In this document: positions 9,262 through 18,303 of the stretch, piece by piece
How positions within the stretch are numbered: position 1 is the first letter of the stretch
Layout: every line of letters starts with the position of its first letter
Source of the DNA: SAR202 cluster bacterium
Lineage (GTDB): Bacteria > Chloroflexota > Dehalococcoidia > Lucifugimonadales > UBA1123
NCBI GenBank assembly: GCA_030752795.1
Contig: JASMDM010000103.1
Span: 1-34,974, forward strand
DNA: 34,974 nt
Direction: 5' to 3'
Notes under the pieces: model-generated
Told to the model about the DNA's origin: nothing
Database searches by the model: none
Seen by the model: the letters and a program-made list of their open reading frames with translations, nothing else
Translations under genes and position numbers: made by a program

Positions 9262-10053
9262 TCACGCCACGGTCAGACGCGCCTCGCCGAGTCCTTCGGC
9301 TTCGAAGACCACCGTGTCTCCTTTGTCGATGTCCGCCGGTGTGATCATGCTGCCGGTAACGATCACCTGGCCTTTCCGCAGATGTTGTCCACGCTCGGCG
9401 AGCAGGTTGGCGAGCCAGACCAGTGGCTCGATCGGGTGGCCCATGACTTCGGAGCCTAGTCCCTCTCCGACGATCTTCCCGTTGACGGCCAACGTGCCGC
9501 CCATGGAGACGAGATCGAGATCGCGCCAGTCCGTGATTTGCTTGCCCAGCACAACGCCTGCCTGTGCCACGTTTGTCGCGACCAGCCAAAAGGCCAACGT
9601 CGAGCGATCTTCGTCGGCTGACGGCCGGCCGTCGACGATCTCAAACGACGCAGCGACCGATGCGACGGCGGCGGAAACGCTTTCGCGAGTGAACGGAGCC
9701 CCGGACGCGGGCAGGTCGCTCCCCATCGTGAACGCGACCTCACATTCGGCGGCCGGCGCCACATAATCTGATCTGGTCAAGGTGGTCGGCGACTGGACTA
9801 CGTCGATCGCGAAAACCGTCCCGGCGCACGGTTCGTTGACGTCGATCCGCTGCTGAACCGCGACGTTGGTCAGACCGATCTTGTATCCTCCGACCGCGCC
9901 TTTATCCACGGACAGCAGCTTCACGAGCTCGTCCTGTGCGGCGTATGCGCCGGCCATGTCTCGGGGCGCGAACCCCTGCGCCATGACGTCGACCGGACCG
10001 CCGGAGGATCGTCGTTCGAACATGTACTTTGCCGCTTGCTGTGCGTCGCTCAT
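9262..10053 (-). CDS. 2-keto-4-pentenoate hydratase / FAH-family enzyme
   Basis: A 263-residue member of the fumarylacetoacetase C-terminal fold, hydratase/decarboxylase branch (MhpD-like). Motifs typical of the branch are GGYKIGLTN (about 55-63), the metal-binding segment AECEVAFTMGSD, and GHPIEPLVWLANLLAERG near the C-terminus. Known members hydrate 2-hydroxypenta-2,4-dienoate or decarboxylate 4-oxalocrotonate with Mg2+. No other meta-cleavage genes are present, so the substrate may be another 2-oxoacid, such as a 2-keto-3-deoxy acid. The ATG has an AGAGAGG site upstream. The decayed paralogue lies 85 bp downstream on the same strand, which implies tandem duplication. Confidence 0.85.
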   Translation of the reverse strand: MSDAQQAAKYMFERRSSGGPVDVMAQGFAPRDMAGAYAAQDELVKLLSVDKGAVGGYKIGLTNVAVQQRIDVNEPCAGTVFAIDVVQSPTTLTRSDYVAPAAECEVAFTMGSDLPASGAPFTRESVSAAVASVAASFEIVDGRPSADEDRSTLAFWLVATNVAQAGVVLGKQITDWRDLDLVSMGGTLAVNGKIVGEGLGSEVMGHPIEPLVWLANLLAERGQHLRKGQVIVTGSMITPADIDKGDTVVFEAEGLGEARLTVA

Positions 10054-10310
10054 ATGTTACGTTGCCTCTCTAATCGAATGCGGATGGCCGATGAATCGAG
10101 ATTGAGGTCTGAGCCTTGCGTCTCCGGAGAACGCTCGGCTCGATCAAAGTGGTGACATCTTAGGCTCGCCTCATGATGGAGGTCAATCCCAGCACGCAAC
10201 GACCGCAGTGTAGTCGCAAAATCCAATACGCCATGGCGGGTCGACGCCGAACATTCTCTCCGATACCATGTCTCGCGATCCACATTGGACATCGATCAGG
10301 AGGAGCCCAG

Positions 10311-11420
10311 ATGCAACGTAGCGCGGAAGTGGTCATCCTAGGAGCGGGCGTCGCCGGATGCGCGACCGCGTACTACCTGGCGCGCGAAGGCGTCGATGTG
10401 CTCGTCGTCGAGCGCGACGCGTTCGGCAGCCACGCTTCCGGATTCGCGCTCGGCCTGCTGAACCCTCTCAACGCCACCGGTGTTCCTGGCTTCAATCAAG
10501 CCATGATCGAGGCAGGCTTCGCGATGCACCACACCCTTTGGCCCGCTCTCGAAGAAGAGTCGGGCGTGGACATCCAGGTTCGGATGATGCCGCACCTCGA
10601 GCTGTTCTTGGCCGTTGACGACGAAGCCAGGCAACAGGCGGACATGGCGCGATGGGCCGCCGCCGACGGATTCGCGACCACGAGACTCACCGCCAGTGAA
10701 GCCCGTGAGCTCGAGCCGAGAATCACCGACGATCTTCACGGCGCGATGCTGCTTGAGAACATCGCTATGCTGGACAGCTATCGGTACACGCTGGCACTCG
10801 CTCAGGCGGCGCAACACCATGGAGCGGAGTTCGTGACGGGCACGGCGATAGGGTTGTCGACCGAAGGTGGCCGAGTCACGGGAATCGAGCTCGCCAACGA
10901 CGTGATCGCGTGCGAGAGCGCGGTCCTGGCAATGGGCCCGTGGTCCGAGGTCGCGTCGGCATGGATCGGCTTCGACATCCCGGTGGCGCCGCTGAAGGGC
11001 GAGATCATCTATCTGGAGGGTATGACTCCCGCGCTCGAGCACCACGTCCACGGAGACTGTTCGATCGTCAACAAGCCGGATGGCCTTGTTTGGATCGCGG
11101 CGACGCAGGAGCACGCCGGCTTCGACGAAACGACTTCGACGGCGGCGCGCGACACGCTGATGGCGAAGGCTCTCCGAATGATGCCCGGATTGAGCGATCT
11201 GAAACTGGTGCGCCAAACCGCATGCCTGCGGCCGGTGACGCCGGACTCGATGCCCATACTCGGGCGGGCGCCTGGGATCGAGGGAGCGTATCTCGCCACG
11301 GGCGCCGAGAAGCAGGGCATCCAGACCAGCCCTGCCATTGGCAAGGCGATGGCCGACCTGATCATTCGCGGCGAGACCGACATGCCGATAGACTCGTACG
11401 GCGTAGAGCGATTCGCCTAG
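10311..11420 (+). CDS. FAD-dependent oxidoreductase, DAO / glycine oxidase-like
   Basis: A 369-residue protein of the D-amino-acid oxidase fold. The N-terminal FAD-binding Rossmann motif is G11-x-G13-x-x-G16 (ILGAGVAGCATAYYLAREG), with the acidic end of the second strand at VVVE. The C-terminal part (ACLRPVTPDSMPILGRAPGIEGAYLATGAEKQGI) is the second FAD-contact segment seen in glycine, sarcosine and hydroxyproline oxidases. It would oxidise an amine or hydroxy acid; the substrate is open. The ATG at 10311 was chosen for its AGGAGGAG site and because homology begins there, although the frame extends 46 codons upstream. It is divergent from the hydratase gene over a 257-bp gap. Confidence 0.88.
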   Translation: MQRSAEVVILGAGVAGCATAYYLAREGVDVLVVERDAFGSHASGFALGLLNPLNATGVPGFNQAMIEAGFAMHHTLWPALEEESGVDIQVRMMPHLELFLAVDDEARQQADMARWAAADGFATTRLTASEARELEPRITDDLHGAMLLENIAMLDSYRYTLALAQAAQHHGAEFVTGTAIGLSTEGGRVTGIELANDVIACESAVLAMGPWSEVASAWIGFDIPVAPLKGEIIYLEGMTPALEHHVHGDCSIVNKPDGLVWIAATQEHAGFDETTSTAARDTLMAKALRMMPGLSDLKLVRQTACLRPVTPDSMPILGRAPGIEGAYLATGAEKQGIQTSPAIGKAMADLIIRGETDMPIDSYGVERFA

Positions 11421-11885
11421 GACAAGGACCGGGCATCCATCTGAGTCGCGATCTCGGCTCGCGACTCGCGGTCATTCTCGCCCTCTGATGCGGTCAATAA
11501 TGCCCTGTCAATGGCGATCTGTATTCACTCGAATATAGCCGGAAATTATTTTCCGAGTATTTCGATCACAAAAGCTCTCTTTTACGCACGGTTCAGGCAT
11601 CCCGTACCACATCGAAGTTCGACGTTGTTCTCCTAAAGGTTCGCGAAACGCGCGCTTCCGTATCGGGGCAGTGACGATATTGTTGGTCTAAATGACGCAC
11701 ATAAGCGGGCAGTACGTTACCGTGTGTTGGATCAATCCAGTCGCGTCGGATTCGTTCAGATCGACACTGTCGAAACAACTCGAACGTTGATGTATAATCA
11801 CCTGACACGCGGGAAGCTCGCAGAGTGGCATCCGCTTCCGCGTCTGGCAACAGGCGAACCCTTAAAGGCGCTTAGGTAGGTTTTT
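11421..11885. other. Intergenic region upstream of the GlpA-like operon
   Basis: About 465 bp without a supported gene, more AT-rich than its surroundings. It contains a short hairpin (CGGAAA / TTTCCG) near 11538-11553 and, towards its right end, a promoter-like pair at 11770-11798. It probably carries the control region of the three-gene flavoprotein operon that follows. Confidence 0.45.
11770..11798 (+). promoter_or_regulatory. Sigma-70-like promoter candidate for the GlpA-like operon
   Basis: TCGAAA (11770-11775, four of six consensus bases) is followed after 17 bp by a perfect TATAAT (11793-11798). It lies about 90 bp upstream of the start at 11886. It is the clearest consensus -10 box noticed in the window, but only motif matching supports it. 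Confidence 0.45.
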
Positions 11886-13361
11886 ATGCAACAACGTTAC
11901 GACATTGCGATCATCGGCGGTGGAGTCGTTGGGTGCGCCATTGCGCGTCACCTTTCGCGGTTTGATCTGAAGATAGCGCTGCTGGAAAAAGAGAGCGACG
12001 TCGCTCGCGGCACCAGCAGCAAGAACAGCGGAGTCGTGCACACTGGATTCAACGTCCCGACCGGCTCGGTCAAGGCAGGCCTGAACGTCCGGGGCGCGGC
12101 GATGTTCGAGGCCCTCAGCGAGGAGCTCGACGTTCCGTTCAACCGGGTCGGCAAACTGGTCGTGGCCTTGACGCCCGAAGAGGTGCCCGACCTCGACAAG
12201 TTGAAGGCCATCGGCGACGCCAACGGCGTTCCACAGCTCGAGATCGTCGACGAGCAGGCCGTCAAGAGCATGGAGCCCAACATCAGGGGCGTTGGCGCAC
12301 TCCACGTGCCAACCGCGGCGATCACGTGCCCGTACACGATGACCATCGCGTTGGCCGAATCTGCGGCCATCAACGGCGCGGACATCATGCTCAACTCGGG
12401 CGTTCGGCGGATCTCCGGCGAGATGGGATCGTTCAGGATCACGACCGAATCCGGCACGACCCACTCGAAGCTGATCATCAACTCCGCAGGCCTCTACTCC
12501 GACCAGGTCGCGCGAATGGCCGGCGTTCGCCGGTACAAAGTGTGGCCGTGCAGAGGCGAGTACGTCATCATCGACAAGTCCCGAAGCGACCTGATGACCC
12601 GCATGGTCTACCCGGTCCCACCAAAGGGCGGTTCCGGTCTCGGCGTGCACCTTACGCCGACGGTCGACGGCAACATTCTGATCGGTCCCAGCGCCGAGTA
12701 CGTAAAGCTCAAGACCAACGACGCCACGACATCCGCAACAGCTCAGGTTCTTCTCGAAGAAGCGAAGGAGTTGTTGCCTGCCCTCAACCCCCGAGACGCC
12801 ATCACGTCCTACGCTGGCATCCGGCCCAAGACCGTGAGCTCGGCACAGGGCGGATTTGGGGACTTCATCATCGAAGAAGCGCCGGAGCTTCCGGGGATGA
12901 TGCACCTTGTCGGCATCGAGTCGCCCGGCCTCACAGCAGCGCCCGCGATAGCCGAGGACATGGCCGAATGGGTCGACGAGCACATCGGCGCGAAGCCGAA
13001 AGCGACTTTCGAACCGGGACGCGAGACCCCGGTTCGCTTCCGCGAGCAGACAGTCGACGTCCAGGCGCAGCTCGTCGACGAGGATCCGGAGTACGGACAT
13101 CTGGTCTGCCGCTGCGAACTCGTTACGCGAAAAGAGGTCAAGGCAGCGATCCACAACCCGCTCGGGGTCCGGACGATCAATGGAATCAAGTACCGCTCCA
13201 GGGCGATGATGGGACGATGCCAGGGCGGGTTCTGCTCGACCCGGATCGTCGAGATGCTTGCCCAGGAATTCGATACCCCCCTGGAGGAGATATCCCTCAA
13301 GGGGCCAGGGTCCCAACTGTTCGTTGGGTCGACCAAGGATCTGAGAAAAAATGCGGACTGA
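11886..13361 (+). CDS. GlpA-like FAD dehydrogenase with BFD-type [2Fe-2S] domain
   Basis: A 491-residue flavoprotein related to anaerobic glycerol-3-phosphate dehydrogenase subunit A and L-2-hydroxyglutarate oxidase. Residues 1-370 form the DAO/FAD domain (GGGVVGCAIARHL near residue 11, then TSSKNSGVVHTGF). The C-terminus carries a BFD-like [2Fe-2S] domain with C408-x-C410 and C445-x4-C450. It passes electrons from substrate to the partner FAD subunit or to an iron-sulfur acceptor. The stop overlaps the next gene by 11 bp, so the two are translationally coupled. No glycerol kinase or transporter is nearby, so the substrate could be another 2-hydroxy acid. A possible promoter lies at 11770-11798. 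Confidence 0.88.
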   Translation: MQQRYDIAIIGGGVVGCAIARHLSRFDLKIALLEKESDVARGTSSKNSGVVHTGFNVPTGSVKAGLNVRGAAMFEALSEELDVPFNRVGKLVVALTPEEVPDLDKLKAIGDANGVPQLEIVDEQAVKSMEPNIRGVGALHVPTAAITCPYTMTIALAESAAINGADIMLNSGVRRISGEMGSFRITTESGTTHSKLIINSAGLYSDQVARMAGVRRYKVWPCRGEYVIIDKSRSDLMTRMVYPVPPKGGSGLGVHLTPTVDGNILIGPSAEYVKLKTNDATTSATAQVLLEEAKELLPALNPRDAITSYAGIRPKTVSSAQGGFGDFIIEEAPELPGMMHLVGIESPGLTAAPAIAEDMAEWVDEHIGAKPKATFEPGRETPVRFREQTVDVQAQLVDEDPEYGHLVCRCELVTRKEVKAAIHNPLGVRTINGIKYRSRAMMGRCQGGFCSTRIVEMLAQEFDTPLEEISLKGPGSQLFVGSTKDLRKNAD

Positions 13362-14595
13362 GAACGTAGACGTTGCGGTTGTGGGTGGAGGTCCGGCGGG
13401 TCTCGCCGCAGCCGCGGCCGCCCGCGAAGCCGGCGCTGAAAACGTACTGCTCATCGAGCGGGGCGAACGCCTAGGCGGCATCCTGAACCAGTGCATCCAT
13501 GACGGCTTCGGCACCAAGATGCTGGGCGAGGCGCTGACCGGCCCCGAATACGCCCAGATATTCATCGACAGGCTATCGGACTCCGGAGTCACGTCGTCGC
13601 TGGAGACGATGGTGCTGGATCTGACTCCGGACCGAGAGCTGACCATCTGCTCCGAGGACGGCATTCGCCGAATCAAAGCAGGATCGGTCGTCCTTTGCAC
13701 CGGGTGTCGCGAACGCACTCGTGGCGCGATCCGGATTCCAGGCACGCGCCCGGCCGGTGTCTTCACCGCCGGCGTTGTCCAGGAATACATGAACCTGCGC
13801 AACATCCTGGTGGGACGCAAGGCGGTCATCCTCGGATCCGGTGACATCGGTCTGATCATGGCCCGACGTTTGACACTCGAGGGAGTGAAGGTCGAGTGCG
13901 TCGCCGAAATCCTGCCGTACCCCAGTGGCCTGGCTCGGAACATCGTTCAGTGCCTGGACGACTTCGACATACCGCTGTACTTGAGCACGACCGTCGTCGA
14001 TATTCACGGCGTCGAACGGCTGCAGGGCGTTACGCTCGCACAGATTGGGCCCAAAGGTGGAGTGGTTCGCGGCACGAAACGGTTCATCGATTGCGACACA
14101 CTGCTGCTTTCCGTTGGGTTGATTCCCGAGAACGAGCTGGCGAAGAAGGCTGGCATCGACCTTAGCCCGGTCACGACCGGACCCATCGTCGACGACCAGT
14201 TCCAAACGTCGGTGCCGGGCATCTTCTGCGGCGGGAACGCGCTTCAAGTGCACGACCTCGTTGACTACGCGTCGATGGAGTCCCAGAAAGCAGGTCAGAG
14301 CGCGGCCACGTTCGCAGGGGCTGGCAAGCTGCCTGACCAGAACATCGACGTTCAACCGGGCAACGGCATCCGCTACGTTGTGCCGCAAACGCTCTCCGGA
14401 GAGGAAGCGGTCGACTTCTCGATGCGGGTGTTCAGCCCGGGTTCCGACAGGTACGTCGTATTCCGGCGTGGCGACAAGATGGTCCGAAGAATGAAGCAAA
14501 CCGAGTTGGACCCTGCAGCTATGATTCGAGTTCGCGTTCGAGCGGATCGATTCAAAGGCAGTGAAGGTCCCTTGACGGTGGAGGTGACGGATTGA
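13351..14595 (+). CDS. FAD/NAD-dependent oxidoreductase, partner of the GlpA-like protein
   Basis: A 414-residue pyridine nucleotide-disulfide oxidoreductase-fold protein. The FAD motif GGGPAGLAAAAAA lies near residue 12, and a second Rossmann motif (ILGSGDIGLIMARRL, about 158-172) would hold NAD(P)H. A C-terminal GIFCGGNALQVHDLVDYAS segment is the usual second FAD contact. Such proteins sit beside a GlpA-like dehydrogenase and a DUF1667 protein in many anaerobes, where the trio is thought to move electrons between a hydroxy-substrate and a carrier. It overlaps the upstream gene by 11 bp and the downstream gene by 4 bp, so it is clearly one operon. Confidence 0.87.
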   Translation: MRTENVDVAVVGGGPAGLAAAAAAREAGAENVLLIERGERLGGILNQCIHDGFGTKMLGEALTGPEYAQIFIDRLSDSGVTSSLETMVLDLTPDRELTICSEDGIRRIKAGSVVLCTGCRERTRGAIRIPGTRPAGVFTAGVVQEYMNLRNILVGRKAVILGSGDIGLIMARRLTLEGVKVECVAEILPYPSGLARNIVQCLDDFDIPLYLSTTVVDIHGVERLQGVTLAQIGPKGGVVRGTKRFIDCDTLLLSVGLIPENELAKKAGIDLSPVTTGPIVDDQFQTSVPGIFCGGNALQVHDLVDYASMESQKAGQSAATFAGAGKLPDQNIDVQPGNGIRYVVPQTLSGEEAVDFSMRVFSPGSDRYVVFRRGDKMVRRMKQTELDPAAMIRVRVRADRFKGSEGPLTVEVTD

Positions 14596-14951
14596 ACACA
14601 GGCGAAATCGTTTGCGTTGTCTGCCCAACGAGCTGCCTTGTGCACGCGGAGTGGGACGACGAGGAACTCGTGAGCATCGACCGAGCTCGGTGCAAGCTGG
14701 CTTGGGATTACGTCGCTGCAGAGATCTTCGACCCACGACGGACCGTGACCACCACGGTTCCGGTCGACGCAGGACAATCCCCGCTGGTTAGCGTCAAGAC
14801 GGCGAGCCCAGTGCCGAAGGGCATGGTCTTCGACGTCATGAACGACCTCGCCGGGGTCGTCGCCAAAGCGCCGATCACGGTCGGCGACGTCATCCTCAAA
14901 GATGTCTCGGGCACGGGCATCGACGTTGTCGCCACTATGAACGTCGCGTAG
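14592..14951 (+). CDS. DUF1667 small Cys-motif protein
   Basis: A 119-residue DUF1667 protein. The N-terminus has the signature C8-x2-C11-x3-C15 (CVVCPTSC) and a further cysteine in RARCKLA. These probably bind an iron-sulfur cluster or zinc. It starts at a TTG whose last two bases and the next base form the TGA stop of the upstream gene (4-bp overlap), which fixes the start. The family has no proven biochemical role; its constant pairing with GlpA-like and FAD/NAD oxidoreductase genes suggests an electron-transfer subunit. Confidence 0.85.
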   Translation: MNTGEIVCVVCPTSCLVHAEWDDEELVSIDRARCKLAWDYVAAEIFDPRRTVTTTVPVDAGQSPLVSVKTASPVPKGMVFDVMNDLAGVVAKAPITVGDVILKDVSGTGIDVVATMNVA

Positions 14952-15135
14952 ACGGGCGTATCTTTCCTACACCGGTTCTGGCAACGCCGGTTGGAATCCG
15001 TGGATCGAACGGTAAGCGTCGCGATTCGTGTCCGCGGTCCGTGGCGACATTGCTGCCGCGAAACCATCGAGACTCCGTGCCGGGATCGCGGACCAATTCG
15101 GTCAAGCGGGCGCCCCCGATTGCCGAGAACCGTCG

Positions 15136-15699
15136 CTACGCCTCAGCCAGGTCTGAGAACGCCTCGACGGCAGTCGCGATGATCTCGACGCACTGAGACA
15201 TGCCGCCGGCAGGCGAGAAGTAGGCGTTGACCTGCGCTCGTTTGGGGTCGCCCCAGTCCACGCCGGTGACTTTCCCGCAGTCGATCGGGCCTGACGCGTT
15301 CACCGCGGCCGCGATTCGGTCAATGAGCTCCTGGCCGAGTGCGACAACCGGCGGTTCGACGCCGACGGCTGGATGAGTGTTCAGAAGGTCGTTGGCGGGT
15401 GGGCTTACGCTCAGGTACCCGATCGGAGCCGCGTGTCGCTCGGCTGGGGCTCCACCAGATCCGCGCGCGGCGCCCAGTGCCATGACCGCGGAGATCACCG
15501 CGCCACAGACGCCAGGGGTGGCGTTGACTTTGCTCAGCAGCAAGGCCGGTCCTTGGAGATCGGATGCCGCGTCTCCCAGTTGGTCGGCGATGAGGTCCAG
15601 AACGTACTGCCAACACTGCAGCCCGCCGCCCGCGAGTTGCGACTCGATCTGCGCTCGCAAAAATTCTCCGGCCGAGCGTTCGTGCGTCCTGTCGATCAT
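15136..15699 (-). CDS. Unrecognised protein at the end of the oxidoreductase operon
   Basis: A 187-residue protein of no family I recognise. It lacks a signal peptide or clear membrane segment. It is rich in Ala and Gly, with three Cys (in GGLQCWQYV, SGPIDCGKV and GMSQCVEII) and a C-terminal block KVTGVDWGDPKRAQVNAYFS. The ATG at 15699 was chosen because GAGGGAG lies 6-7 bases upstream. It follows the beta subunit gene by 49 bp on the same strand, so it is probably co-transcribed with the ferredoxin oxidoreductase. It might be an accessory or substrate-related enzyme; nothing in the sequence decides this. Confidence 0.7.
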   Translation of the reverse strand: MIDRTHERSAGEFLRAQIESQLAGGGLQCWQYVLDLIADQLGDAASDLQGPALLLSKVNATPGVCGAVISAVMALGAARGSGGAPAERHAAPIGYLSVSPPANDLLNTHPAVGVEPPVVALGQELIDRIAAAVNASGPIDCGKVTGVDWGDPKRAQVNAYFSPAGGMSQCVEIIATAVEAFSDLAEA

Positions 15700-15748
15700 G
15701 CTCAACTCCCTCGGCAACCTCGCCTCATCGCGAACCCGCGAAATCTGC

Positions 15749-16699
15749 TCAGACGCCGATCGCCACCTTGGACGCTTCGCATCTGGCTAGCAACGACTCC
15801 CAGGATCGGTCGATCTGCTTCTGGATGTATTCGATGTCCGCCTCACGGCCCGGACGCATCAGATGAGAGAACCGGCCCTGCAGCTTTAGCCACTCGGTGA
15901 CGGGTTTTTTCTCTCTGGGCTTCGAGTTGAGCTTCCAGACCCCGTCGGTGACCTCGTAGATGGGCCACACGCAGGTTTCGACCGCCAGCGTGCCCAGCCG
16001 GATGCCGATCTCGGCCTCGGTCCGCCATCCCCGTGGGCATGGGGCCAGCAGGTTGATGAACGACGGCCCGTCGGCGGCGAGTGCGGTCTCGACTTTGCGC
16101 ATCAGGTCTTTCCATAGGTGCGGAGATGCCTGGGCCACGTAAGGTACGCCATGGGCCGCGACGATCGCGGTCATGTCCTTGCGGGGTTGCAGCTTGCCAG
16201 GAATTGTTTCGGAGAACGGGGACGTCGTCGTCCACGTACCGGGCAACGTCGCACTAGACCGCTGGATTCCGGTGTTCATGTACGCCTCGTTGTTGATGCA
16301 CACGTACAAGAATCGATGGCCGCGCTCCAGGGCGCCGCTGAGCGACTGGAAACCGATGTCGTAGGTTCCGCCGTCACCGCCGAACACAATGAAGTTGATC
16401 GGCTCGCTGTCATCGAGCCTGCCTGTCTTGACTAGGACGCGATACGCGGCCTCGAGACCCGAGACGGTCGCTCCGGCGTTGGCAAACAGGCTGTGTATCC
16501 AAGGCGTCTGCCACGCGGTGTACGGATACGGGGACGTCGACACAGAAAGGCAACCGGTAGCCGAAACCACGACGGTGTTCGGTCCGGCGACGTGAAGCAC
16601 CTGTCGAACGGCAACCGACTCCACGCATCCCGGACACAGACTATGCCCCGGCGCCAGGAGCTCGGGCTGTTGGGAGAGCTCACGAAGGTTCAGTTTCAT
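15749..16699 (-). CDS. 2-oxoacid:ferredoxin oxidoreductase, beta subunit
   Basis: A 316-residue thiamine-diphosphate-binding subunit. The TPP motif GDGG...N is visible as GGDGGTYDIGFQSLSGAL...INN (about 108-138). Cysteines C22 and C25 (CPGC), C50 and one near 218 (APCPRGW) match the four that hold the proximal [4Fe-4S] cluster of PorB. With the alpha subunit it decarboxylates a 2-oxoacid to acyl-CoA and reduces ferredoxin. Pyruvate is the default guess; the sequence does not separate pyruvate from branched-chain or 2-oxoglutarate activity. The ATG lies 18 bp after the alpha gene. The four subunits are separate polypeptides, as in archaea and many anaerobes. Confidence 0.9.
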   Translation of the reverse strand: MKLNLRELSQQPELLAPGHSLCPGCVESVAVRQVLHVAGPNTVVVSATGCLSVSTSPYPYTAWQTPWIHSLFANAGATVSGLEAAYRVLVKTGRLDDSEPINFIVFGGDGGTYDIGFQSLSGALERGHRFLYVCINNEAYMNTGIQRSSATLPGTWTTTSPFSETIPGKLQPRKDMTAIVAAHGVPYVAQASPHLWKDLMRKVETALAADGPSFINLLAPCPRGWRTEAEIGIRLGTLAVETCVWPIYEVTDGVWKLNSKPREKKPVTEWLKLQGRFSHLMRPGREADIEYIQKQIDRSWESLLARCEASKVAIGV

Positions 16700-16717
16700 C
16701 CGCCACCTCGCACCCGG

Positions 16718-17944
16718 TTAACCGGACGATCCAACATATCGGATTTCGGACACCGGTCTGCCTGTACCCGCTATTTGTTGGAGGTCTTTAAATACGTCTT
16801 TGATTTGATTCGGGTATGTGTCCCGCCCGCCGATGCCGTACACGTAATTGACTAGCGGAACATTGACTGACCGCGAGAACAATGCGACACAGACGTCGGA
16901 GTGGATCGGGCTGCTGGCCGCGCCCGGCGACATGGACCGGTCCAACACCGCGACCGCGCGCATGCCCGAAAGCATCTCGGCCATCTCTTCCGAGGGGAAC
17001 GGCCGGTACGATCGAATCTTGACGAGTCCTGCTTTGATGCCGTCGGCGCGGAGGCTGTCAACAGCAACGCGAGCGGTGCCTGCCACCGAGCCAATTATGA
17101 CGATCGCGAGCTCGGCGTCGTCCATCCTGTACGGCTCAAGCAACTTCGCGGAACGACCTGTAAGATCTTCGAACTCTCGACCGATCTCCGCGATCACAGG
17201 GGCCGCTCGATTCATCGCCTCAAGGCTGGCGAGTTTCACCTCGAAGCCGTACTGCGGCGAGACGAGAGCGCCGACCGTGACCGGGTTCTTGACATTTAGC
17301 AGCGAGGACAACGGCGAATACTCGCCGACGAACTCTCGCGCCGCGTCATCGGGCAGAACATCCACTCTTTCGACGCTATGAGTCACGGTAAAGCCGTCCT
17401 GTGATTCCAGAACCGGAAGCAGCACGTCCGGATGCTCAGCGATTCTGACGGCCATCAAAGAGTTGTCATACGCTTCTTGCGGATTTTCGGCATACAACTG
17501 AATCCAGCCGCAATCGCGGGCGCCCATCGTGTCGGATTGGTCTCCGTGGATGTTGATCGGCGCCGACAACGTACGGTTGGCGCTATGCAGCACCACTGGA
17601 AGCCTAAGCCCCGATACCGCGTACAGCACTTCCCACATGAAGGCGAGTCCCTGGCTGGACGTGACCGTCTGGGATCGGACTCCGCCCGCGGTGGCGGCCA
17701 GGCATGCGCTCATGGCCGAATGCTCGCTTTCGACCGCTACGAACTCGGAATCGACAACGCCGCTGGCAGCGAACTCGCTAAACTTCTCGACGACGACCGT
17801 GGACGGGGTTATGGGATAGCAAGCGACCACGTCCGGATTCGTTTGGCGCATCGCCTCGGCTACCGCGAGTCCTCCGTTCAAGCTGTGCGGCGTGCTCGCG
17901 ACAAGCCGGTTGGTCTTGGGCGTTCGGCGGGCGATAGCTGCCAC
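16718..17944 (-). CDS. 2-oxoacid:ferredoxin oxidoreductase, alpha subunit
   Basis: A 408-residue subunit with the pyrimidine-binding domain and domain II of the pyruvate:ferredoxin oxidoreductase family. Near the N-terminus are GGLAVAEAM and the hallmark YPITPST. EHSAMSACLAATAGGVRSQTVTSSQG follows. The C-terminal domain carries VLDRSMSPGA. The start is a GTG that shares its G with the TAG stop of the delta gene (1-bp overlap) and follows a GGAGG site inside that gene; the open frame further upstream is only overlap with delta. It acts as a complex with the beta, delta and gamma products. Confidence 0.9.
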   Translation of the reverse strand: MAAIARRTPKTNRLVASTPHSLNGGLAVAEAMRQTNPDVVACYPITPSTVVVEKFSEFAASGVVDSEFVAVESEHSAMSACLAATAGGVRSQTVTSSQGLAFMWEVLYAVSGLRLPVVLHSANRTLSAPINIHGDQSDTMGARDCGWIQLYAENPQEAYDNSLMAVRIAEHPDVLLPVLESQDGFTVTHSVERVDVLPDDAAREFVGEYSPLSSLLNVKNPVTVGALVSPQYGFEVKLASLEAMNRAAPVIAEIGREFEDLTGRSAKLLEPYRMDDAELAIVIIGSVAGTARVAVDSLRADGIKAGLVKIRSYRPFPSEEMAEMLSGMRAVAVLDRSMSPGAASSPIHSDVCVALFSRSVNVPLVNYVYGIGGRDTYPNQIKDVFKDLQQIAGTGRPVSEIRYVGSSG

Positions 17945-18258
17945 TATCGGCCTCCTTCTTCTGTCGATGCCGCCTGCAAGGTCAATTCCTCGATCATGTC
18001 GATGCATTTGGCTGGGCATTCGACCGCACAAATGCCGCATCCTTTGCAATGAGCTAGGTCGAACCCCAGGAATTTGCCTTCAGCGGCGTCGATGGCGCTG
18101 TCTGCGCAGAACATCCAGCAGATCATGCAGTGCGTGCACCGGTCCATCTCTACGACGGGCCGTTTTACGCGCCAACTGCCGGTCTCTCGTTCGGCGGAGT
18201 TCCCGGGGGAGAAGATCACTCCTCCTTCCGGCATCGCTCCGTTTTGTTGCGGAGTCAT
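17944..18258 (-). CDS. 2-oxoacid:ferredoxin oxidoreductase, delta subunit (2[4Fe-4S] ferredoxin)
   Basis: A 104-residue ferredoxin-like subunit. It has two [4Fe-4S] motifs: CTHCMICWMFC (with the fourth-position Cys-Ala-Asp in place of Cys-Pro) and CKGCGICAVECP. It carries electrons from the beta subunit cluster to external ferredoxin. It lies 45 bp after the gamma gene and overlaps the alpha start by one base, so it belongs to the same transcript. Confidence 0.9.
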   Translation of the reverse strand: MTPQQNGAMPEGGVIFSPGNSAERETGSWRVKRPVVEMDRCTHCMICWMFCADSAIDAAEGKFLGFDLAHCKGCGICAVECPAKCIDMIEELTLQAASTEEGGR

Positions 18259-18303
18259 GTTATCGTCCGATCAGCGCCGAATCGGCGTATTGTGTCAGTT
18301 TCG

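Noticed and set aside
11862..13943. Long open frame on the minus strand across the GlpA-like and FAD oxidoreductase genes
   Set aside because: It is antisense to two well-supported flavoprotein genes with clear FAD motifs, and its translation is Arg/Asp-rich with no domain; a high-GC shadow.
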